Source of the DNA: Poa pratensis
Lineage: Eukaryota; Streptophyta; Magnoliopsida; Poales; Poaceae
DNA: 64,000 nucleotides
Assembly: GCA_947311845.1 (NCBI GenBank)
Contig: CAMZMU010000096.1
Location: forward strand, 15,901,655-15,965,654
Reading direction: 5' to 3'
A program made the position numbers and the translations under genes. Shown here one piece after another: positions 21,375 to 34,250 of this stretch (positions within the stretch are counted from its first letter, which is position 1; each line of letters opens with the position of its first letter). Under the pieces are notes generated by a model that worked only from the letters and a program-made list of their open reading frames with translations, was not told where the DNA came from and searched no databases.

Positions 21375-21705
21375 CCCGAAAATTTCAAATGAAACTCGAG
21401 CTACAATGTAGCTCGTTTTTTAAAAACTCGAAAATCTGCACTTTTTAGTATCAGAAAATCGTGAAACAAATCCCAGATGTAGATACTATCTGGAAAAAAT
21501 TCAATTTTTTAAAACTATCCCAGATCCACCCATTTGTCATTTTTGTCCAGCTCACAATACAACGAATTTCGATTTGAAATTTTATTCAGTTGTAGATCAT
21601 ATCACTATTTAATTGAGATATTTTTTTCATGTTTTTTGGAAACTTAAAAATGATTTTTTTCTTTCAAAATGAGCTACATGTAGCGGGAGCCAAAACGCCT
21701 CACTC
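21375..21705. mobile_element. Imperfect foldback MITE, about 330 bp
   Basis: The left end CGAGCTACAATGTAGCTCG and the right end GAGCTACATGTAGCGGGAG are inverted. Both arms then run into AT-rich sequence, and inner complements (ATCCACCCATTTGTCATT, GTCCAGCTCACAAT) partly pair. More diverged than the element at 4136. No target duplication was identified. Confidence 0.4.
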
Positions 21706-22560
21706 GATACCCAAGGACCATAGGTGAAGGTGTAAGGTGTCGCTTTGGCACATCGCTGAATTGAAGTGTCTGAAAAGGTGCTCGTAGACGGACTAGTGAT
21801 TTAGGTGCACAATCCTTAGTACGCGTTTTGAATTAGCCTCTGCGTGTAGCTCGCGTAACCACCTAGGACCGGGCACCCGAGGTACCCCGGAATGGATGTA
21901 GGACATAATGTTACTTGAGTAATCGGTGTAGACACACGAGACCGGGGTCCCCATGAACCAGGTGGGCCAAAATTGTCCGCGTCATAAAGAGCAATGCTAG
22001 CTTTTTGGTATTCCTGCATCTTCTCCCTAGTTTTTGAACCGTAGATATGCTCCGCGTACTTCATGTAGTCGGGCTACGACTTACCCGGTGAGTACCCTTC
22101 TACTCGATGGTGCGCTCGGTGCCCTGCTCGTGCTATCAAACCCTAATGAGAACTTGCGTGAAGGTCTTCCTTTGAGTCCCAGAGCCTTCGAAGCTTTCTT
22201 GTCGAGGTTGCTCCGGCTTGTAACTGATCTACTGACACGAGACCCCTACCCGTGGCACCAGCAGTCGACAAATAGAAGTCGGGGACCCTCTGCAACCATA
22301 TACTTTTTGATCGACCATGGCAACACGTTTTATGTGTTCGGTGATGGGGTTTAGATCATTAAGTATGGATAAACACATATTTACCTAGGTTCGACCCCTC
22401 GATTTTCACCCCTACTCCTGCCTCAAAATATTGATAGCGTTGACACAAGTATAAATTACAAGGCTTCTGGCCAAGCTGATAACAGTACTCGGCAGGTTGA
22501 ATATCGATCAGACATGGGAGAAGCTAGACAAAAAACATTGGAGTCATTCCTCTAAACATT

Positions 22561-24160
22561 ACCTATGTCATTTTGTATTTCTAAGGGCATTGCTTCATTT
22601 ATTTGTTCCTTCTCCATAAATTTTCGATTTTTTTTACCGAATATTGTTTTTTATATGAATGATTATGTGAATGTGAAATACTGTTATTATTATTTAAACC
22701 AGTATGTATGCTGGCTCTAATCTAAAAGAATGCTCCTCAACACGTCCTTTTAAACCTTCCATTTAGATACTCAAACTTCATTCAAATCGTGATAAAATCA
22801 AATTACAAGCAATTTATAGTTTGAGACGCAAATTCAACATGTACTTATATAAAGTATTCCCTTGCTTCATAATGATTAATTGTGGCTTTGAATTTTCAAT
22901 TTATAAATGAAAATAAACAATTCCACATGCTATCTAGCTAGTCTACAAACTCAAAAACCGCTGTCAGATGAGAGTGGAGAAAAGCAAAATGGAGAGGAAC
23001 CGTCGTCCGCCCAGGACACAATTCATAGTTTGTGACAAGGGGGAGCATTGATTCAGTACAAGGGGGAAACGTAAAGGTTTTTTTAATTAGAGGACTAAAT
23101 AAATTGAGCCTCCTCAACAAGTAGTGTGATAAGTTTTGAACGGAAGCTCCGGTAAACGGCAGCCATAAGCCTTACCTTTTTTTGGAACCAGATACGTACA
23201 GCTAACTACTGCAGAGGGACGTAAATGCCTGTGGTCCATTCGATGCACATCCGACGACGTTCGCGTGAACCACACAGCCTCCTACCTCTCACGCTCGGTT
23301 GGCAACAGAACCAGCAGCCCATGAGGCCAAGTCTGAAGCTGGCCATCGTTCTCGCCTCGCTCCAGCTATCGTCGTCGGCCACGGTCAGTGGGAACGAGAC
23401 GACCTAGTGTTAGCTAGGTCGAGGGGAAGGGAAAGAGCAGACGCAGGGCGTGAAGCCTCCTATCCGCGGAGGCGGCGGAGCCAGCCGTTTGCGCTCCTTT
23501 GAGGCCGGCGTGACGCCGCCTAGCCGTGGCGGCGAAGCGAGGCTGCTCGACGACCCGGAGCCGTAGAGACCTTCGAGCGGCGGACCAAGCGTCGCCGGCG
23601 CCGCCCAACAGTCAGTGTAGTCAGTATCCTGTGAAGCAGCAGCGCAGAGGTCGAGCGCGGCGACCAGGCGGACATGACATGGGCTCCTGCTCCTCCTTTG
23701 TGTGGCGGTGAACTTCCAAGGCGCGCACGTCGGCGGAGGCGGTGGAGGCCACGGCGGGGATGGAGGCGGTGGTGGCGGAGACCACGGAGGCGGAGCTGGG
23801 CGTGCCGGCGAGCGGACGTGGCGGCGAGTCAAGGTGAATTTAACGAAGGGGATCGAGCGAGTTCGAGTTACTGCTGTCCGATGCGGATCGAGCGAACCAC
23901 AGGCAACTACTTCCCTCTGCAGTTTTCCCCTAAAGTCAGAGGATCTCGTTCCTTTTTTTTTTCGAGGACACGAGCCTTACCTTTGACGCCGGTATTTACG
24001 AGTTATCTATAAGATTCCGTCTGTCTAAAACAAAACGGCGTCAGTTCACGAATTTCAATCTTTTAAGAAAATTGCGGCATGATCCTTGAGAACTGTTACG
24101 GATTGAATATTACACTGGAAAATTTATATGAATGGTTTCTGTTTATCTAGGTCAAACCAG
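22561..24160. other. Intergenic; AT-rich then a GC-rich block, no gene recognised
   Basis: The 23410-23990 block is GC-rich with overlapping open frames on both strands (glycine-rich on plus, proline-rich on minus). That is composition, not evidence of a gene. A TTTTTTTTTCGAGGA string at about 23954 resembles a minus-strand LINE tail, but no flanking repeat was found. Confidence 0.4.
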
Positions 24161-24467
24161 TGGTCTCATTCAAATTGATATTTTCTGGTTATACGAAACG
24201 ATTTAAGATTTAATATCGAGTTTTGTGACATTGGCAGAGTCACTCAAATCAGGCAGGGATAAAAAATATTCGTTTGGCGTTCACTGACATTGTATATTAG
24301 CCATGCGTACAGAAACTCGCTACTAGGACTCTTGATTCTTGACTATGACCCAACTTATAACTCTGATACGGACACGATGCTATGCCTATTTATTCAACCG
24401 ATCCATGCAAGCCACGCTTAATTTCCAACTGGACGACCAAACCGAAAATCAGCGAAGAACTGCTCGC

Positions 24468-25322
<855 letters not shown>

Positions 25323-25329
25323 TTATATA
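25323..25329 (-). promoter_or_regulatory. TATA box of ubiquitin-eL40 copy B
   Basis: TATATAA on the minus strand, about 106 bp upstream of the ATG. Confidence 0.65.
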
Positions 25330-25584
25330 GAGGAGTGGAGGGAGAGGAAAACGCAGGCGCTACGAAAACCCTATGCATGATCGCATCTAATTAGTCCACG
25401 CGTATCGTAACCGCGCAAGGTAATTAACGCCACCCGGCGGATACGGCGTTAACCGCTCGTTCAGATCGCCGGGATTGCCTTCTTTTCTGTTACGGTAAAA
25501 AAATGGAAAATCTGGATTATTATCTTATTTCTAAATGGAATATATGGATTGCATTCTTAGACGAAAAATCAGGAACTTCTCTAA

Positions 25585-25631
25585 ATGGTGACCGGTTTTT
25601 TTTTTTTTTTTGAGGGGATGGTGACCGGTTT
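25585..25631 (-). mobile_element. Micro-insertion 3: 19-bp insert between 14-bp repeats
   Basis: ATGGTGACCGGTTT at 25585-25598 and 25618-25631 flanks an insert reading CCCCTC followed by an A tract on the minus strand. The 3' end of LINE B in this window is CCCTCAAAAAAA. Confidence 0.65.
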
Positions 25632-25639
25632 ATGTGTGA

Positions 25640-26130
25640 CTGACGTTGGCTGGATCACAGATGTATACATGTGAGCTGCGTTCGGTGCAGAGGCCCATGC
25701 GGGAAAGCCCAGCACAGTTAGCAACTGCAAACGAACATCCGAAGGGATATGCAGAAGGCACAAACAATGATCATGGCAGAAACTACTGCGCGAGAATCCT
25801 CTCGAATTACAGCTCTGGTGCCAAGCTTGAATCATGAGCAAAAGCTATACTGCGCTAATGTTTTTTCTCAACTCTATGTCATGGCGGATAACGGTGTTTG
25901 GACGGTTGGTCGACACAAGAGAAGAGACACGAACTATATATATTTCATCAAAAGAAAATCGTAACAGCCTCTGCAAATACAAAATCACGCTTACATAGTT
26001 TACATGGCTGAAATGTCATTCAGCGTCATTACCCATTTCTCCTTCGGTCGTTTGAAAAATACTTACTCCTAGTGCGCACACACTCTGAATCTGCAAAAGG
26101 ACCCTCGTACAAGCACGAACAGAAAGTCTA
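25640..26130. other. Intergenic and 3' flank of EF-hand copy B
   Basis: No transposon ends or genes recognised. The right part probably holds the 3' UTR of the EF-hand gene. Confidence 0.4.
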
Positions 26131-26547
26131 TCAAGCCGCTCTGGCCAGCTCCCTGTCCACAGCCACCTTGAGGAAGCTCCCTTCCTCGACGACCATCTGC
26201 ACCGGCAGGAACCCGAGGCCGCTGGCGACGGCGAGCATGACCTCCTTCATCTCGGCCCGGAACTCCTCCCGGTCCACGGCGCCGTCGCCGTCGCGGTCGA
26301 AGCGCGCGAAGAGGCCGCGGTAGAGCCCCGCGAGCTCGTCGGGGCCCATGACGCCGGCCTCGTCGAAGCCGAAGTGCTTCTCGAGGACGCGGAGGCTCAT
26401 GAGCTCGGCGGCCATCTCCGGGTAGGAGAGCAGGCCGTCGTGGTCGGTGTCGAGCGCCGCGAACCGGCCGTCCACGGAGGCGTTGAAGGCGCCCTCGTCC
26501 TCCACGAAGCTCTGCACCGTCCTCCCGTCCAGGATCTCCACGCTCAT
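26131..26547 (-). CDS. EF-hand calcium-binding protein, copy B (intact)
   Basis: Single-exon ORF of 138 residues from the ATG at 26547. There are two EF hands: FAALDTDHDGLLSYPEM (residues 29-45, with Asp33, Asp35, Asp37 and Glu44) and FARFDRDGDGAVDREEF (about 85-101, all ligands present). A conserved C-terminal tail follows (VASGLGFLPVQMVVEEGSFL...VDRELARAA). Strong GC bias, as in many grass genes. It probably acts as a small cytosolic calcium sensor, with unknown partners. The diverged copy at 14647 confirms that the frame is a real gene. A Helitron lies about 210 bp upstream of its start. Confidence 0.88.
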   Translation of the reverse strand: MSVEILDGRTVQSFVEDEGAFNASVDGRFAALDTDHDGLLSYPEMAAELMSLRVLEKHFGFDEAGVMGPDELAGLYRGLFARFDRDGDGAVDREEFRAEMKEVMLAVASGLGFLPVQMVVEEGSFLKVAVDRELARAA

Positions 26548-26760
26548 CTTGAAGTGTGTCTGTCAGCTGTCTGATACTGTGATCTCGGTTGGTCTGAAGA
26601 AAAGGGACGAGGGTTGGCAGCTATTTGTAGATGCCTCGCCGTGTTGGTTTTCTCCGTTCTCGGTGCTTGGTAATATGCTGTGGGATATGCTGAAGTTGAC
26701 CAAATGCGCGTCAGATGTAAGCCAGGTTTGTACGTTCTTGCCTGTGGTTTTGTATACCGA

Positions 26761-28017
26761 CTAGGGGAATAAGCGCGGCGGAGGCCGCGCCCGTGGGCTC
26801 AAATTTCGAATTTTTTCAATCGTAAAATTGTTGAAATTCAAAAATTGTACGCATTGTCCGCATTTCGAAAATTGTTCAAATTCGGAAGTCATCCAGTCTT
26901 TGAATAGTTTGACGCATTTGAATTCCTTTTGACGTCTACGAAATACGTACATTTGGAAACCACGTGGAAATTTGAAATTTAAATTTTGGTCATGCATATT
27001 TATTTTTATGTGACCCCGTTGACATATTTGTCATTTTTTTCTATGAACATGTTTAAAATTGTTGGTTTGCATTATTTAGAATTATTTCAAAATCTTATGG
27101 ATAGTTTGGACTATTTTCCCAAAAAAAAAATGTGGACATTTTTTTAAATTATTGGTTTGCATTATTTGGAATTATTTCAAAATCATATTTAGAATTCTAC
27201 TATTTATTTACAATTATTTCAAAAAAAAATGTGGACATTTTTTGTTTGGACTATTTTTTATTTTTTCGTTTGGGCTATTTTTTAATTTTTTTAAAAAAAA
27301 TTGGAAAAATCTGACAGGGTGGGCCCACTGTGACGTCGTGCTGACGTCACAGTGGCCAACCCTGGCCGCATCGCCCGCGGCGGCGCCAAGGTCGCCGGCG
27401 GCGCGCCGCAGCGTTCTGGGACGCGTGCGCGTGCGCGTTCGACGCGCAACGACGCGGGGAGGCCAGGGGCGGCGGCGCTGCCCCGTTTTGGTCGTCGTGG
27501 CCTCGCCGGAGGCGCGCGGAATGCGGCGGTGGCGGCCATTCCGGCGAGCTCGCGGCCTCCCGGGATGCAATCCGCGGCGAGGAGGAAGCTGGCGCGACGG
27601 CGGAGCTCGTGGAAGCCGTGGATTTGGCCGGGGAGGCGCGGAGCAGCGGCGGCGCCGGCGACCGCAGCGTCGCGCGGGGGAGAGGAGAGCTCGCGGACGC
27701 TTTTGCAAAAACGACCCCGGATTTTCCGCAAATTACATTTAGGTCCCACCATAGAGGAAAAGCGTGAACCGCGCACGAATTTCCGAAAGTGGGAGGTTTT
27801 TTTTTGCAAATCAGCACCACGACCGGGTGGGCGACCGGCGGGCGACCTGGCCACGCGTCACCTTCCGATTGGAAGAAAATAGGTTGCTACAGTAGCGCGG
27901 GGAATGGGGGCGACGCGGCCCGATCCTGGTCGTCCGTCCCTGGATCGGACGGCCTGTGGAGGCCGGCGACGTGGACGAATGAAAGAGGGCGGATTCTTCG
28001 GCCTTTTATATAGTAGA
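26761..28017 (-). mobile_element. Helitron H1, 1.26 kb, non-autonomous
   Basis: The minus-strand 3' end is a perfect hairpin GCGCGGC-CTCC-GCCGCGC followed by TTATTCCCCTAG and a flanking T, as expected for Helitrons. The proposed 5' end at 28017 is TCTACTATATAAAAGG. The flanking base there is T instead of the usual A, so that end is less secure. The interior is AT-rich, then strongly GC-rich. No Rep/helicase. Confidence 0.65.
27325..27355. repeat. Perfect 13-bp inverted repeat with paired TGACGT motifs
   Basis: CCACTGTGACGTC and its exact complement flank a 5-nt loop. Each arm contains the bZIP-type core TGACGT/ACGTCA. It lies inside Helitron H1. Confidence 0.8.
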
Positions 28018-30397
28018 ATGCTCGCGCCACGGATCGGTGTTGACAGCAACGGTGTCTCGTGCCGTGGAATAGGCGGGGAAAAGTGACGCGTGTGGACGAT
28101 GGTGTGCGCACTCTAAAGAGCGGAAAAAACAAACCTGGTACTCCCTCCTTTTTAATACTAGCTAAATGCCCGTGCGTTGCTACGGAGAAACATCCAGAAA
28201 ATTATATACTATGAGAACCCATTCATACGACGAGTGCCACTCTTTTCCCCTCCCCAAATCCACAAGAAACACACCATACACACATTTTCGAAACTTTGGC
28301 ACCCCTCTCTGAGCACGTAGCAACTTTTTTGTTCCGGTGATGCATAGGTCATGCATCTTAACAACTGCCATAAGTATTCCGTCCTACCATACCATTTTCT
28401 GCCATCGGTTTTCCTTGGAAAACTAAATCGAAGATGATCTCCTCCCTCATAAATTATTTTCCGTAGAGTAAGATACAAAATTCACATGGTACTATTCACG
28501 AAACAAATTGATATACTGAGAGGCTTTAAATATTGTAATAAAACAAACACTGGCAAAAATAATAATTTTGTGTTCTTCATTACACTAAATCATCACTTCT
28601 TCATTACAATGTCATCCATCAACCAAATAAGTCAGCTATAAGTGTTGTTTCAGTTCAGAGATGAGCTCTGCAATTTCTTACAACTGAGTTAAATGTGATT
28701 TACATGCATAATTTAGATATCAGCTCTTCAATTTGTCATGCATCAGAATATCGTTTGATTTAACATCGATTTGGTACGGTTTGTGCTGAATTTGGAGCTC
28801 CCCAAAGCCAAGTTCATCTTGCTCTTGTTGTACCATATCACGCCAGCTGTGAAGGAAGCACAAAGGCAATATTGTTTTGTTCACTGAGTTAATAAGTACC
28901 ATATAACTATAAGCATTGCAAAAAAAGTTGAAAAGAACTTGGTATGGGTATAAAACATGTCAGGAATAGCGAAGCACGGGGAGTCGGGACTGAGCACCAG
29001 GCACAAAGGCAACATTGTTTTGTTCACTCGAAAACTTACCAATGCTTCATTGTGTCAGTATTGGCATTCCAAAATTTCTTTGCAACATTGTTCGACTACA
29101 CACCATCTCCATCGGTAGTACCATATATATCCGTAGCTTGTTAGTTCATATGACAAAGCATATTCAGAAATCCATTCGGGTAAGCTTATTATGCAAATAC
29201 TAACAATTTTATCTTTACAACAGCATTACCCAGATCGACGAATCAGCTGAACCTGTAGATAAATAACATAATATAAATTTGCTTCCAATTGAGCGAAATA
29301 CCGTTGATTGCTACACACTCTGTTGCAATCTGAACTTCTGAAGTTTGTACACCGAGAGATGCCAAATTCACCATAAGAAAGTTAATCGAATCAGAAGTCT
29401 AGATGCAGATGCTAACAGCTACTTGTCTTCTATGTGTAAAAGGTTCAGTTACCTTGCAGAAGCATGTAATATATGAACCTGATGTAGTAATTAATTCACC
29501 CCTTCCTAGTTCACCTTCTAAGTTGTATAATTATATACACAACTATACATCACCATCTCCTTTGATAGAAGCCACTTTTGATTTGGAAATTAGCAAACTG
29601 CTGCAGCTAGAGGGGTCAGGCTAGATACTTAGGAAAATCCTCAAGCAAGACAAAAACCGGTATACATTGAACCCCGTGTTCTTCATTATGTTCCTATATT
29701 CAAAATCAGCATAGGTTCACATATTTTAGGTTCAAATCAGACAAATCGAAATAATATTGAGGATTTTTTCGAAACGATGAACTTGAGAAAAAACAACATA
29801 TCTTACAAATACCAACTTCGGGGCAACTTGTGAGGAACTTTAAAGCCAATCCACTGCCCCTAATATTTAGAAGTAGCCATTATCAAAAAAGGAACAAAAT
29901 GGTGAAAAATATCTTCAGGCTTGTAAGAAATACTCAAGCAAGGTTGGCGCTTGACCATGCCATCGTCCATCCGCCAGAAGGAGTGGCAGAAGAACTGATC
30001 TTGCTTAAGAAAAAAGTGTCATTGAACAATCTGGAAGGATATGTAGTGACCTAGAAGGATGGATGGTACCTATGCCTGCATGATAGGCACTACATAATTG
30101 CATTAATCAAATACAACAGCTGTGAGCATCAGGCAAAGGACATCTATTTACCTAAATCGATTGAGTCCGCTGCAATAAGGGTCGGCTGAATCGCCGAATC
30201 CGCTGAATCTCGACACGAACCGCTGAATCTCGACTATAAGGGTCGGAAACATGTCACGAGACATCGGAGTAGGCTTGAGCTCCGAGGTTGCTGGCGATGA
30301 TCCTGAAACCCATATTCCAATGAATCACATGAGATCCAAAACCAAACGTAACAACTGTAGCATCAATTCAGAGTTTCAAACAGGGCACTCTACTAAC

Positions 30398-30489
30398 CTT
30401 GCATTTGTAGCATGATGGGCACTTGAAGCTGATGACGTACTCTGGGAGGACTCTTGTTTTCATGTCCATGCTCCACACAACCGTGCATT
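30398..30489 (-). pseudogene. Captured exon resembling SRO/RCD1-family PARP-like proteins
   Basis: Between an acceptor (ACATGCAG) and a donor (GTTAGT) the minus strand reads TVVWSMDMKTRVLPEYVISF, reminiscent of the segment WNMNMNTHIYPEYVVSFK in plant RCD1/SRO proteins. A single short exon only; the assignment is from memory of the pattern and is weak. Its position inside Helitron H2 would make it captured host sequence. Confidence 0.3.
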
Positions 30490-30503
30490 CTGCATGTTAT
30501 CAA

Positions 30504-30547
30504 CAATGCTATTGTACATGTCAAAAAAAAAAAACAGTGCTATTGTA
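30504..30547 (+). mobile_element. Micro-insertion 4: 18-bp insert between 13-bp repeats
   Basis: CAATGCTATTGTA (30504-30516) and CAGTGCTATTGTA (30535-30547), one mismatch, flank CATGTC plus an A tract. Confidence 0.5.
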
Positions 30548-31993
30548 GTCATCACTGCTGGAGTGGACCTGAGAGGACCCAACTGGGATGGTCTCAGGCA
30601 GGCATATAAACACACAACATAGAACAATAATATGTGCCTGTTCTCATCTGCCTTGGTAGCATGGCACTGAACCACAAGGATTTCATACCCATTAGTCTTC
30701 TGATGAACTGCTTAACTGGACATGAGAACATATTCTGAACCTGCTTTAGTTCTGCTCATAGCCTAGTCAAATTAATGCATTAATTGGTTCCCTGGCCTTT
30801 CTTTTAGCTAAGAGTATTTCGTATTTATACCTATATAAATCTGTCAGCTTAAAAAAAAATTATGGACTGTTTCAAGATCTATAAACGAATTGGCTGAACG
30901 AACACAACAAGACGGTAAACTGAATACATGTTTTTGTAAAAATGCCCTACTTTCCTCCTCAAAATCCAACAAAGGCAAAGGATCAGCACGCAGCGGCAGC
31001 TCAGGATTAGGGTGGTGGTAGTTAGAGACAACGTGCTTGTGTCATACCTTGACCAAGGAAATTTGGAGCGATACATGGGGTAAGTTCTCAGTTTATTGCA
31101 ATCGTGTGCTTGCATCTGTCATCACTTGCAGTCGCAGCCTCCTGCCAGGTTCGTCGCCTCCACCTGCCTGTGGTTACCTTTGTAGAGTCCACCATCTGAG
31201 CATTTCTCCTATGCAAAGAAAGATTGTATATTTTTAGTAAGACAATATTACAGCAAGTCTAATTTTTTACATTCAAACTACAGTAGGAACACAGTATAAT
31301 GCAACATGAACCACAGCATTCTGGAGTATTATTTTCGAAATTGTCTTTTTTAGTATGACTGAGCAGTGGCAAAAAAAATTCATGGAACAGAATTGCTAAT
31401 TCAAGGTATCCCTGTCTTTCCATAACAAGACTGGAACTTCAGAAAACTGAATCGCGGTGGTGACCAGTAATCACCTGAAGAAAGTGGACAGCATTGGCCT
31501 CGTAGAAGTCGAGCATGGACTCGTCGAACCACCGCCAGGGCCCTTTCTAGGTGCGGTCCGGTCGATGGCAAGTGCATCGAGGGCGACGGAGAGGGAGGCG
31601 AGGCCCCAGAAGGTCTCCAGAAGGAGGAGGTTCTCGTCCTGGTAGTTGACGGAGGCGAGCTCGATACTGCAGATCGCCGAGCGTGCGTGCGTCTTCCCCA
31701 CCGCCAAACAATAAATCTCGACGGCGATGGCTGTCGGCCGCGAACCAGGAGCAAGTAGAGGCGGTAGACTGAGGCGGAGCGCTCGGGACATGCGGGCGGC
31801 GGCGTCAAAGAATGCAGGGAAGGACAGGAGGATCAGGCTGGAAAACGTTAGGGCAGGGAAAGACAGCGTCAAGGATGCGTGTTTTTCCTATTGGGCCGGC
31901 CCATGTTCGCGATAGCGAGGGGCGATCAAGCGAGCGACGTGCGAGCCACTCGGCGGACCACGAGAGAGGACGTACGAACGACCAACTCCCATT

Positions 31994-33430
31994 TCTCTAC
32001 AATATAATACGGATTGAGGTGTCCGTCGTACGTCGTGGCACTTTTGCACAAACGTCCCTAAGAAATACATAAACCAACCCGCAGTTCATAGGGAAAGGTG
32101 GACCGCTCGCAACCTCTTCGTTCCTGAGTCAACCCCTCGATCCAACAGAGCTTTCTCCCATGCCTCCGCGCTGGACGCCGCCGCCGCCACCGTCCTCCCG
32201 TAGTCCCGGCCTTCTCCTCCACCGGCGAGGTACTCCTGCAGCGAGACACGGTCTGCATCTTCCTCGGACTCTGCTCGCGCCGCCTGCGCCCGGCCATCCA
32301 GCCCATCTGCCTGACCCGGCGCGCCACCTCCTCAACGCGCCTGACCACGGTGGGAGAGGCCACGGCGGCGAGGGTGGCACCCGGGCGCCGCAGGCCCTTA
32401 AGGCGGCTGCAGCAGTAGTCGGTGGCACCGTGGTGGCTGTGGAGCTCGTCGGCGCTGTTGGGTCGATGACGACGGCGCCCCGACACTCCTGCTCGAGGCG
32501 GTCACGGATGTCGTTGATGGCGGTGTTTCTCCAGCACCTCGCTGCGGACATGGTGGTGTTTCTCCTCCGGGCGGCGTCGCGCCGGGCGCCTCGGACGACG
32601 ACGACCGTGGCGAGCAGACCGAGCGTGACGAGCTAGCAGAATAGATCGAATCGATTCAGCTGTGTGGGTGCTAGCTTGAGCTGAATAGATAGATCGATTC
32701 AGCTGTGTGGATGCTAGCTTGAGCTGAATGGATCGTTCAATTCAGCTGCGGCCTTCCTCCCCCTCTACGCCACCAGGGTCCTCGTCGTCTCGGCCTCACA
32801 CTGCTGCCTTGCTCCTCCTGGTCGTGTCTGCGCCTTGCCCCTTGATCCTTCCGGCGGATGAGCAGCACTTCCACGACCCGAGCAGCGCACGAACCTCATC
32901 GACAGCGAGATGGTCGTCCGTGCGCTCGGCCACGACTCTGCTGCCGCCGCGGCGCCTGCACAGAGGGTGCGCATCTCAAGGTCATGTCACGGCCTCCGCG
33001 CTCAAGGCCGTGTACAACGTCGAGGACGACGCCCACCTTGCTCCTGATGGCAAAAGCGACATCAGGTGCGTCGTGGCCCGTGTCCGTGTTGCTAGGGACG
33101 CGTACTAGCTAGCTGAAGTTGTGGCCTCGCGAGACTTGGCGAAGGAGCTGCTGCTCTCTGTAAATCACTTTCAAATTTTGAGTTGACAGTGGCCACGCCT
33201 ATCATCTGTCAGCATGAATAACAATATATCAACATTTACCACATTATTAACATGTTCTTTCTTGTACTGCCGCTGCATTGACTTAAGACATATGTTCTCT
33301 ATGTCACTTTGTACCTCGGTTGCCAAAGATGTTAGCTAAAAAGTGGTTGATACAAATTTACAATGTTTTCAAAAATTGAATAATATATGGATTTATTTAC
33401 GCCCGTTGCAACGCACGGACATTTTGCTAG
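31994..33430 (+). mobile_element. Helitron H3, 1.44 kb, nested in H2
   Basis: The plus-strand 5' end is TCTCTACAATATAATACGG. The 3' end is the hairpin CCCGTTGCAACGCACGG, then ACATTTTGCTAG at 33430, followed by T. Removing it rejoins AACTCCCATT with TAATAGTAAAGA, which is exactly the terminus of H4, proving insertion into the 5' end of H2. It contains GC-rich open stretches (32160-32640 and 32860-33110) that may be captured gene fragments, but I recognise none of them. Confidence 0.8.
32653..32732. repeat. Tandem repeat, 43-bp unit, two copies
   Basis: GATTCAGCTGTGTGGRTGCT and AGCTTGAGCTGAAT occur at 32653 and 32696 inside Helitron H3. Confidence 0.85.
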
Positions 33431-33478
33431 TAATAGTAAAGATAAGATGTTTTAGGTGTTACACATGTTGTCTAGATA

Positions 33479-33638
33479 CTCCCTCCGTTCTCAAATATAA
33501 GATGTTTTAGACTTTGTCCACATACACATGTACACAAATGTATCTAGACATATTTCATGTGTATGTTCACTTATTTTTGTATGTATCTAGACAACATGTG
33601 TAACATCTAAAATATCTTACATTTAGGAACGGAGGGAG
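33479..33638. mobile_element. Stowaway MITE S1, 160 bp, intact, nested in S2
   Basis: The ends are CTCCCTCCGTTCTCAAATAT and, complementary, ATTTAGGAACGGAGGGAG, flanked by TA (33477-33478 and 33639-33640). The inner sequence AGATGTTTTAGACTTTG and CTAAAATATCTTACATTTA pair. A Tc1/mariner-type MITE. Confidence 0.92.
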
Positions 33639-34008
33639 TACATACTAAAGTGAGTGAACATTTACACTAACTAGTTGAATGCCCGTGCGTTGCCATGGGT
33701 CATCAAGTTTTTTTCATGTCGTATAATTCAAGCCATGGCATATTATCTAAATTGAGCAAGTTTCCATGAGATCTTGTTCAACATGTTTCTATCCAAGGAG
33801 AATAACCCAACTCTCATATCCAAAAAGAGGAAAGCAAAAACTAAGTCAAAATGATATGGGTTGCCCCTTCTTGAGACAAAGATCCTACCATTTCTGAATG
33901 AATTGGGGATACATTTATTTTCAATATTCAAGAGTTAATATATGATATCACGCCCTATAATACTAAAAATAATACAGACCAGATGGAGTAGTCAGATTAT
34001 ACTTTGCT

Positions 34009-34250
34009 TAAACCCATCCCGACGTGCTGCCCTAGCTCTGTTGTCCATGCCATCCTTGCTCCGATGGCCGCGTCGTCTTGAAGATACCTTGACACATCCT
34101 GACACGCTGCCCTAGCTCCGTTGTCCACGGTATGCTCGCCCAGGTGGCCGCGCCGTCTCGAGGATACCACAGCCCATCCCGATGCGCTTCTCTAGCTCCG
34201 GTGTCTACGCCGTCCTCGCCCCGGTAGCCTCATCGTCTCGAGGAGACAAG
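34009..34250. repeat. Tandem repeat, about 80-bp unit, three copies
   Basis: Each unit has CATCCYGAYRYGCT, CTAGCTCYGTTGTCYA, GCYCCGRTGGCCGC (variants) and CGTCTYGARGATACC. It lies inside Helitron H4, in the part near its 3' end. Confidence 0.8.

Larger units (their letters stand above)
20480..22560. mobile_element. Degenerate LTR-retrotransposon relic (region)
   Basis: The minus-strand fragment DRPPKPYAGGVENGLDNTD (near 20480-20600), and later an LTR-like stretch with GGGGTTTAGATCATTAAGTATGG and ACCTAGGTTCGACCCC (22340-22400), suggest remains of a gypsy-like element. No boundaries, primer-binding site or intact domain can be defined. Treat as tentative. Confidence 0.3.
28158..33442 (-). mobile_element. 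Helitron H2, interrupted by Helitron H3
   Basis: The minus-strand 3' end is a GC-rich hairpin (CCGTAGCAACGCACGGGC), then ATTTAGCTAG at 28158, followed by T. The 5' end at 33442 is TCTTTACTATTA with flanking A. Twelve bases in, it is cut by H3 and resumes at 31993 as AATGGGAGTTGGTCG, the same as the 5' end of H4. Insertion between A and T in S2 fits Helitrons. No Rep/helicase was seen. The interior is mostly AT-rich, with possible captured exons (30398-30489 and a GC-rich stretch 31470-31900). Confidence 0.85.

Noticed and set aside
23674..23990. Glycine-rich protein gene
   Set aside because: Only composition supports it; no signal peptide, no conserved motif, and the opposite strand is equally open.
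32013..32014. Minus-strand Helitron ending at 32013 (TCCGTATTATATT)
   Set aside because: Removing 31994-33430 restores the exact H4-type terminus, so the boundary belongs to H3 and the true H2 end is 33442.
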